Assembly (NCBI RefSeq): GCF_001182825.2
Contig: NZ_LFYO02000002.1
Coordinates: 496,001 to 560,000 of the forward strand
Direction of reading: 5' to 3'
Source of the DNA: Streptococcus sp. X13SY08
GTDB taxonomy: Bacteria > Bacillota > Bacilli > Lactobacillales > Streptococcaceae
DNA: 64,000 bases
Shown here piece by piece: positions 58,376-64,000 of this stretch (position 1 is the first letter of the stretch; every line of letters begins with the position of its first letter). The position numbers were made by a program, and so were the translations under genes. Under the pieces are notes generated by a model. It was not told where the DNA came from. It saw only the letters and a program-made list of their open reading frames with translations, and ran no database searches.

Positions 58376-60325
58376 TTAAAAGACAGTGTTCTCCTCCAAT
58401 GTAAATCGGACATTATCTTCAATCCATTGGCGGCGTGGGGCTGGCTTATCCCCCATAAGGACAGATACGCGACGTTCGGCACGCGCCAAATCATCAATGG
58501 TCACACGAATGAGAGTCCGTGTCTCAGGATTCATAGTCGTTTCCCAAAGTTGATCGGCATTCATTTCACCAAGACCTTTGTAACGCTGAAGCATCGCCCC
58601 TTTGCCAAATTTTTGACGAAGTTCTTCTAACTCGCCATCGCTCCAAGCATACTCGACCACTTCTTTTTTGCCTTTCCCTTTGGACATCTTGTACAAAGGA
58701 GGTAGAGCAATGTAAACATGGCCAGCTTCAACAAGGGGACGCATGTAGCGATAAAAGAATGTCAAAAGCAGGGTCTGAATGTGGGCACCATCTGTATCCG
58801 CATCTGTCATTATAATAATTTTATCATAATTGATGTCATCTAGGCTAAAATCAGCACCAACTCCTGCCCCAATGGTATAAATCATAGTATTGATTTCTTC
58901 ATTTTTGAGGATGTCCGACATCTTGGCTTTTTCGGTATTCAAAACCTTACCACGGAGTGGCAAAATGGCTTGGAATTTGCGGTCGCGCCCTTGCTTAGCA
59001 GAACCACCGGCTGAATCCCCCTCGACTAGGTATAACTCATTCTTCTTGGCATTTTTGGATTGGGCTGGCGTTAATTTACCAGACAAGAGACCCTTATCCT
59101 TCTTATTTTTTTTGCCATTTCGGCTTTCATCACGAGCTTTACGCGCCGCTTCTCTGGCATCCCGCGCCTTAATAGCCTTACGAATGAGATTAGAAGCCAA
59201 TTCTCCATTTTCCAAAAGGAAGAAGGTTAATTTTTCGGAAACAACCCCATCCACAATTGGACGAGCCAGTGGCGAGCCGAGTTTATCTTTGGTTTGTCCT
59301 TCAAATTGCAAATGTTCCTCAGGAACCAGAATAGATAGCACCGCTGACAAGCCTTCACGGTAGTCTGAACCTTCTAAGTTTTTGTCTTTTTCCTTGAGCA
59401 GACCAGTTTTCCGAGCATAGTCGTTCATCGCTTTCGTAATGGCAGATTTGAGACCTGTTTCATGGGTACCGCCATCCTTAGTACGGACATTGTTAACAAA
59501 GGATAGGATATTATCAGAAAATCCATCGTTGTACTGCATGGCAATCTCAACTTGGAAACCTTGATCTTGTCCTTCAAAATAAATGACAGGCGTCAACAAT
59601 TCCTTGTCTTCATTGAGATAAGACACAAAATCCTGAACCCCATTTTCATACTGGAAGGATTCCTGAACAGGATCATCTCCACGAAGATCTGTCAGCACCA
59701 TTGTCACATTTTTCAAGAGAAAAGCTGATTCCTTGAGACGTTCACAAATAGTATTGAATTTGAAATCAGTCGTTGAAAAAATCGTATCATCGGGCATAAA
59801 AGTGACTTTTGTTCCCGTTTTAGACTTAGGTGCAGTGCCTATCTTTTTCAATGTTGTAACTGGTTTCCCACCATTTTCAAAGCCTTGTTTATAAACCGCA
59901 CCATCACGCGTAATTTCTACTTCTAGCCATGCTGATAAGGCATTGACGACTGAGGATCCCACACCGTGAAGACCACCAGAAGTCTTATAGCCGCCTTGAC
60001 CGAATTTACCACCGGCATGGAGAACGGTAAAGATAACCTCAACCGTTGGAAGACCCATAGCATGCTTTCCTGTAGGCATCCCACGACCGCTATCTGTTAC
60101 ACTGACAGAACCGTCCTTATTGAGAGTGACTTCAATTTTATCACCGAAACCAGACAATGCTTCATCGACTGCATTATCAACGATTTCCCAGACAAGGTGA
60201 TGAAGTCCAGTACCATCGGTCGACCCGATATACATACCAGGACGCTTACGGACCGCATCCAATCCTTCTAGTACCTGAATGGCATCATCATTATAGTTTT
60301 GTAAATTTATTTCTTTTTTAGCCAA
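58376..60325 (-). CDS. parE: DNA topoisomerase IV subunit B
   Basis: The ATPase subunit. I choose the TTG at 60325 (MAKKEINLQNYNDDAIQVLEGLDAVRKRPGMYIGST), because GGAGG stands five bases before it, giving 649 residues. GHKL motifs EIVDNAVDEALSG and DSGRGMPTG, and the Toprim EGDSAGGSAKQGRDR and DADTDGAHIQTLLL, are intact. It is transcribed towards parC and is divergent from plsY. Confidence 0.97.
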   Translation of the reverse strand: MAKKEINLQNYNDDAIQVLEGLDAVRKRPGMYIGSTDGTGLHHLVWEIVDNAVDEALSGFGDKIEVTLNKDGSVSVTDSGRGMPTGKHAMGLPTVEVIFTVLHAGGKFGQGGYKTSGGLHGVGSSVVNALSAWLEVEITRDGAVYKQGFENGGKPVTTLKKIGTAPKSKTGTKVTFMPDDTIFSTTDFKFNTICERLKESAFLLKNVTMVLTDLRGDDPVQESFQYENGVQDFVSYLNEDKELLTPVIYFEGQDQGFQVEIAMQYNDGFSDNILSFVNNVRTKDGGTHETGLKSAITKAMNDYARKTGLLKEKDKNLEGSDYREGLSAVLSILVPEEHLQFEGQTKDKLGSPLARPIVDGVVSEKLTFFLLENGELASNLIRKAIKARDAREAARKARDESRNGKKNKKDKGLLSGKLTPAQSKNAKKNELYLVEGDSAGGSAKQGRDRKFQAILPLRGKVLNTEKAKMSDILKNEEINTMIYTIGAGVGADFSLDDINYDKIIIMTDADTDGAHIQTLLLTFFYRYMRPLVEAGHVYIALPPLYKMSKGKGKKEVVEYAWSDGELEELRQKFGKGAMLQRYKGLGEMNADQLWETTMNPETRTLIRVTIDDLARAERRVSVLMGDKPAPRRQWIEDNVRFTLEENTVF

Positions 60326-60437
60326 AAGAGCCTCCAAATGTATTCATCTTTTCTATATTACAAGTTTTTTCCAAAATTTGCAAAACAATTCTTCTGTTTC
60401 CTATAAATAAGAGATTAAGCGTCTTACAAAATGGGCT

Positions 60438-60456
60438 TTATGGTATAATAGTTCCA
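60438..60456 (+). promoter_or_regulatory. Extended -10 promoter of plsY, placing the start codon at +1
   Basis: TGGTATAAT (60441-60449) is an extended -10 element. The ATG of plsY begins at 60456, seven bases after it, so transcription should begin at or next to the A of the start codon. The bases between have no ribosome site. Confidence 0.65.
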
Positions 60457-61097
60457 TGGAAACATTACTTTTTATTTTGATTGCTTATTTGTTAGGGTCC
60501 ATCCCAACTGGCCTTTGGATTGGAAAACGATTTTACAATACCAACTTAAGAGAACACGGCTCTGGCAATATGGGAACAACCAACACATTCCGAATTCTGG
60601 GGAAAAAAGCAGGAACAATCACCCTCACCGTAGATATGTTAAAAGGGACACTAGCTGTACTATTACCAATTTGGTTTGGTGGAGTAGCGGTTTCTCCACT
60701 TGTTGTTGGTTTTTTTGCCGTTTTAGGACATACTTTCCCAGTTTTTGCCCAATTTAAAGGCGGAAAAGCTGTGGCAACTAGTGCGGGAGTTTTATTGGGC
60801 TTTGCACCAAACTTTCTCTTCTTCCTCGCCGTCGTTTTTGCCGTTACACTTTTCCTATTTGGTATGATTTCCTTGTCCAGCGTGACAGTTTCAGTGGTTG
60901 GCATCCTTGGAGTGCTCCTTTTCCCCGCTATAGGATTCATTCTTCCAGAATATGACCTCATTTTCACCATTCTCATTATTCTGATTGCATCGGTTATTAT
61001 CATCCGACATAAAGAAAATATCGAACGTATTTTGCAAGGCAAAGAAAATCTAGTTCCTTTTGGACTCAATCTTTCCAAACAGAATCCAAAAAAATAA
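60456..61097 (+). CDS. plsY: Acyl-phosphate:glycerol-3-phosphate acyltransferase
   Basis: First acylation step of phospholipid synthesis. The 213-residue membrane protein has the three PlsY motifs: [33 protein letters not shown] and [22 protein letters not shown]. It is one of the two intact plus-strand genes and diverges from parE. There is no Shine-Dalgarno sequence before its ATG, in line with a leaderless message. Confidence 0.97.
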   Translation: METLLFILIAYLLGSIPTGLWIGKRFYNTNLREHGSGNMGTTNTFRILGKKAGTITLTVDMLKGTLAVLLPIWFGGVAVSPLVVGFFAVLGHTFPVFAQFKGGKAVATSAGVLLGFAPNFLFFLAVVFAVTLFLFGMISLSSVTVSVVGILGVLLFPAIGFILPEYDLIFTILIILIASVIIIRHKENIERILQGKENLVPFGLNLSKQNPKK

Positions 61098-61125
61098 GAC
61101 GAGCAGGGGCTCGTCATTTTTTTAT
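61098..61125 (+). terminator. Terminator of plsY
   Basis: GACGAGC-AGG-GGCTCGTC with seven T following on the plus strand; it runs up to the pyrC stop on the other strand. Confidence 0.85.
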
Positions 61126-62390
61126 GCTTGAAAAACGATTTTCCCATCGCAGATGGTATATTTGATCACACCCGTCAACGTATCACCGATAAAGGGAGAA
61201 TTGTCTGCCTTGGAATGGAAGTTCTCACTGACCACTCTTGTCTCCTTATCAGAGAAAATGACCAAATCAGCTTTGCTATTTTCAGCAAAAAAGCCAGCTT
61301 CTAAGCCATACAGTTTAGCAGGGTTGATGGTCATTTTTTGCAACAATTCCATGAGTGCCAGATGTCCCTCTTCGACCAAATGAGTCAAACCAAGCGATAA
61401 GGAAGTTTCCAAGCCAGTCATACCAGATGGAGCCTTGGTCACATCTGCAACATTTTTTTCATCAGCATGATGAGGTGCATGGTCTGTCGCGATGACAGAA
61501 ATAATCCCCGATTTAAGGCCTTCAATAAGAGCCAAGCGATCCGTTTCGGTGCGTAAGGGTGGATTCATCTTGGCACTAGCACCCTTAGTCACTAGCAAAT
61601 CTTCCGTCCGTGAAAAATGCTGGGGCGCTACTTCTGCACTGACGTTTGCACCCAATCTCTGGGCAAATTCGACTACTTTGACCGACTCTGCCTTAGATAA
61701 GTGCTGAATATGGACCTTTGCCTGCGTTTCATAGGCAATCATCACATCCCGCGCAATCATACTGTATTCGGCCACACCAGTTGCGCCGCAAATATGAAAA
61801 TGTTTAGCTGCAATGGATTCGTTGAGACCCAGAATACCATTTAACAGCGGGTCTTCCTCGTGAAGGGACAGCAAAATATCCAAATCTGCAGCTCTTTGCA
61901 TGGCCTTACGCACCACTCCTGCATCTGTCAGAGGTATACCATCATCAGACAAAGCGGCAGCACCATTTTCAATGAGACCTGCAAAATCCGTCAAATGCTG
62001 ACCGTCAAATTCATGGGTAATGGTGGCAACCGTATGGACGTGAATAGCTTCTTTGGCAGCGGAGCTTAGAACCTCTTTCAAAATCTCTATCGATGAAATA
62101 GTCGGCATGGTATTGGCCATCATGACAACAGAGGTAAAGCCGCCCGCGGCTGCAGCCAAAGCCCCTGCATGAATGTCTTCCTTGTGTGTTTGACCAGGCT
62201 CCCGAAAATGCACATGAACATCAACTAAACCTGGAGCCACAATCAAGCCTGTCGCATCGATGATTTGGGCACCCTCATCATGGAGGACTTCCCCCATTTT
62301 CTGAATAATTCCCTTATCAACCAAGACATCCATAACCTTATCTAGACCAGATTTGGGATCCATGACACGACCATTTTTGATCAATAACAT
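61122..62390 (-). CDS. pyrC: Dihydroorotase
   Basis: Closes the ring of carbamoyl aspartate to dihydroorotate. The 422 residues have the metal site [16 protein letters not shown] near residue 58 and the catalytic [11 protein letters not shown] near 303. It is about 25 kb from the other pyr genes here, and I see no PyrR hairpin before it. Confidence 0.97.
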   Translation of the reverse strand: MLLIKNGRVMDPKSGLDKVMDVLVDKGIIQKMGEVLHDEGAQIIDATGLIVAPGLVDVHVHFREPGQTHKEDIHAGALAAAAGGFTSVVMMANTMPTISSIEILKEVLSSAAKEAIHVHTVATITHEFDGQHLTDFAGLIENGAAALSDDGIPLTDAGVVRKAMQRAADLDILLSLHEEDPLLNGILGLNESIAAKHFHICGATGVAEYSMIARDVMIAYETQAKVHIQHLSKAESVKVVEFAQRLGANVSAEVAPQHFSRTEDLLVTKGASAKMNPPLRTETDRLALIEGLKSGIISVIATDHAPHHADEKNVADVTKAPSGMTGLETSLSLGLTHLVEEGHLALMELLQKMTINPAKLYGLEAGFFAENSKADLVIFSDKETRVVSENFHSKADNSPFIGDTLTGVIKYTICDGKIVFQA

Positions 62391-62400
62391 TGGCTTTCTC

Positions 62401-62727
62401 CTATTTTTTAGCTAAAAACTTTGTAAGGTTCATCGTGTGTCCATATTTGACAGAGGCTCTTTCATCCTTTTCAAAAATCAATTGATTTAGATTCAAATTG
62501 TTGACTGCTGCAATGGCTACCGCATAATGAATCACATCAACTAGTTCAAGCCCAAGTTCCTTTTGTAAGTCTTCCACTTCTGTTGCCTTCCGTCCAGCTT
62601 TTTGGTTGAGGACTTCGGCAACTTCACCCATTTCTTCAACCAGCTTCATGAAAAGCGACTGCTCCTGACCACCTGCGTAGCGATTGGCCAAATAAGCCTG
62701 CCAATCTGTGATGTTCAATTCTGTCAT
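62401..62727 (-). CDS. MazG-like nucleotide pyrophosphohydrolase
   Basis: A 108-residue all-alpha NTP pyrophosphatase. Metal ligands lie in [19 protein letters not shown] (EExxE type, about residues 28-33) and [17 protein letters not shown] (ExxD). Members remove damaged or unwanted nucleotides. It is ten bases from pyrC and next to NUDIX and ung genes, a small nucleotide-sanitation group. Confidence 0.85.
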   Translation of the reverse strand: MTELNITDWQAYLANRYAGGQEQSLFMKLVEEMGEVAEVLNQKAGRKATEVEDLQKELGLELVDVIHYAVAIAAVNNLNLNQLIFEKDERASVKYGHTMNLTKFLAKK

Positions 62728-63204
62728 TTAAGCTTTCCTTTCATAAAAAACGACACTTTGATCTCTTAAACTATTGTCCACATAAGAGAACTTGGCTGAA
62801 AAAAATGGTTTTTCTTCTAAAATCCAAGATAAAAAGGTTAAATCCCCTTCCCAAGTTGGTTTCTTCAAAATTTCATCATAGGGCACCCATTCCAAGGTTC
62901 CCTCGTCACATTCTTTGACTTGGCCTTCAAAATCCTTCACTCGAAACACATAGGTATACCAGTCATTTTCTGGTGTAAATTCGGGAAAAATAATGATGCC
63001 TTGTAAGGATAATTCCTTTGCTAGGAGGCCTGTCTCCTCTAAAATCTCGCGTTTTGCGCATTCTTCTGGCGTTTCTCCCGCTTCAAATTTGCCCCCGACT
63101 CCAATCCATTTGCCCTCATGGACATCGTTAGGCTTTTTATTGCGATGCAGGAGCAAAAACTCCTTACCATTATCGATATAACAAATCGTTGCTAATTCTA
63201 CCAT
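62728..63204 (-). CDS. NUDIX hydrolase (MutT/MutX-like)
   Basis: The 158 residues contain a complete Nudix box, GGKFEAGETPEECAKREILEETGL, near residue 37. The streptococcal counterpart, often called mutX, removes 8-oxo-dGTP. Its stop and the ung start are contiguous, and it abuts the MazG-like gene. Confidence 0.93.
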   Translation of the reverse strand: MVELATICYIDNGKEFLLLHRNKKPNDVHEGKWIGVGGKFEAGETPEECAKREILEETGLLAKELSLQGIIIFPEFTPENDWYTYVFRVKDFEGQVKECDEGTLEWVPYDEILKKPTWEGDLTFLSWILEEKPFFSAKFSYVDNSLRDQSVVFYERKA

Positions 63205-63858
63205 TTACTTGGTCCAATCTATGGGCAGCTGCCCTGTTTTTTCTAAAAAATCGTTGGTTTTTGAAAATGGACGACTCCCAAAAAATCCTCTATAAGAGGA
63301 CAAGGGACTTGGATGTGCACTTTCCAAAATCAAATGCTGAGGATTCGTAATCAGAGCTTTTTTCTTACGTGCATATCCACCCCATAGGATGAAAACTACA
63401 GGCTCTTTCTTCTGATTGACCACTTTGATGACGGTATCCGTGAATGGCTCCCAAACCAAACCCGCATGACCGTTTGCATTTCCTGCAGGGACTGTTAAGC
63501 AAGCATTGAGCAATAACACACCTTGCAATGCCCAAGGCGTCAAATCATGATCTTTCTTGACACCAACATCTGCTGCTAATTCTTCCAGAATATTTCGGAG
63601 AGATGGCGGAGGTGGTAAATCATTCGGTACGGAAAAGGATAAGCCTTGCGCTTGGTGCGGTCCATGATATGGATCCTGCCCTAAAATCACGACCTTAACG
63701 TCTTCTAAAGCTGTGGTTTGAATCGCAGCAAATACCTTGTCACGCGATGGATAAATGGTTCCACTTTGGTAGACCTTATCCAAAAAGTCATTGATTTTTC
63801 CAAAATAATGTTCAGGCAATTCCGCCTTGATTAAATCATGCCAACTTGAATGTTCCAT
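63205..63858 (-). CDS. ung: Uracil-DNA glycosylase
   Basis: Removes uracil from DNA. The 217 residues include the water-activating motif [23 protein letters not shown] near residue 58 and the intercalating loop [24 protein letters not shown]. Length and both catalytic residues are as expected. Confidence 0.97.
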   Translation of the reverse strand: MEHSSWHDLIKAELPEHYFGKINDFLDKVYQSGTIYPSRDKVFAAIQTTALEDVKVVILGQDPYHGPHQAQGLSFSVPNDLPPPPSLRNILEELAADVGVKKDHDLTPWALQGVLLLNACLTVPAGNANGHAGLVWEPFTDTVIKVVNQKKEPVVFILWGGYARKKKALITNPQHLILESAHPSPLSSYRGFFGSRPFSKTNDFLEKTGQLPIDWTK

Positions 63859-63875
63859 TGTTTTTCCTCACTCTA

Positions 63876-64000
63876 CTACTCGCTTTTTTCCTTCACTAAG
63901 TACAAAGGACGTTTCTTTGTTTCCAAGAAAATTTTTGATATATATTTACCTAAAACGCCAATGGTCATGAGCTGAATCCCCCCTACAAACAAAATGATAC
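63876..64000 (-). CDS. Glycosyltransferase family 2 (GtrB/DPM1-like), 3' end only
   Basis: The last 41 residues are seen, IILFVGGIQLMTIGVLGKYISKIFLETKKRPLYLVKEKSE: a membrane helix and basic tail typical of polyprenyl-phosphate glycosyltransferases with C-terminal spans. The 5' part lies beyond the window. Confidence 0.75.
   Translation of the reverse strand, partial: IILFVGGIQLMTIGVLGKYISKIFLETKKRPLYLVKEKSE

Noticed and set aside
60533..61147. 204-codon minus-strand frame opposite plsY
   Set aside because: plsY has all family motifs; the antisense frame is basic low-complexity without a ribosome site.
1..64000. CRISPR arrays, insertion sequences, prophage or integrative elements
   Set aside because: No regularly spaced repeats, transposase, integrase or phage genes were seen. 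Only small repeats and remnants are present.

Overview
The window is a low-GC Firmicute chromosome segment from the genus Streptococcus, most likely Streptococcus suis or a close relative. The call rests on gene orders typical of streptococci (rplJ-rplL; folA-small ORF-clpX-ysxC; carA/pyrB/pyrR; cpsY-lspA-rluD; rplU-rpmA; thiI-cysteine desulfurase; parE-parC with plsY divergent; fruR-fruK-fruA), an AdcR-type zinc operator, a CcpA cre site, and an L27 protein with a Firmicute cleavable N-terminus. Almost everything is on the minus strand. The exceptions are plsY, a Ser/Thr-rich membrane protein, and a fragment of a ROK regulator.

Layout. 1-5 kb: L7/L12 and L10 with their leader, a formate/nitrite-type channel, and a polar amino-acid ABC transporter preceded by a structured leader RNA with a terminator. 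4.7-8.4 kb: ysxC, clpX, a 56-residue membrane protein, folA, thyA. 8.6-11.6 kb: a decaying beta-glucan locus (PTS IIA and IIB, broken GH16 glucanase, ROK regulator fragment) and glucokinase. 11.7-16.8 kb: ABC-F ATPase, cca, DegV, DUF1149. 16.9-20.6 kb: fructose PTS operon with its repressor and operators. 20.8-25.8 kb: hisC, trmD, rimM, a zinc-box-controlled LPXTG surface protein, khpA, rpsP, a methyltransferase. 26-30 kb: quinone/aromatic-detoxification-like cluster (two ring-cleaving-dioxygenase-type glyoxalase-fold genes, flavin reductase-like, esterase) and a GNAT. 30.4-36.6 kb: carB, carA, pyrB, pyrR with two PyrR-type RNA hairpins. 36.7-43 kb: membrane protein, zinc-ribbon protein, rluD, lspA, cpsY-like LysR, GNAT, rpmA, rplU, an acyl-adenylating enzyme. 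43.3-48.7 kb: thiI, cysteine desulfurase, Ser/Thr-rich protein, threonine aldolase, ABC exporter. 48.9-50.7 kb: tRNA-Arg, rpsA, tRNA-Gln, tRNA-Tyr. 50.8-64 kb: ilvE, pepN, parC, parE, plsY, pyrC, MazG-like, NUDIX, ung, and the end of a glycosyltransferase.

The most striking global property is damage. About 22 genes carry frameshifts, premature stops or internal deletions, among them genes expected to be essential or important (rplL, clpX, parC, rpsA, lspA, carB). Some are one-base homopolymer errors (glk, the esterase, the acyl-adenylating enzyme). Others are clean internal deletions of tens to hundreds of bases. This pattern fits a poor consensus or assembly better than biology, so I annotate those loci as pseudogenes 'as sequenced' and give the likely intact extent.

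The observations most likely to be new and real lie in sequence that error does not easily explain: the structured leader RNA with competing stems and terminator upstream of the amino-acid ABC transporter; two TTAACYRGTTAA boxes on an LPXTG gene placed inside the rpsP-khpA-rimM-trmD neighbourhood; a probably leaderless plsY mRNA; a second, diverged thyA 3' end; and PyrR-type hairpins both before pyrR and between carA and carB.
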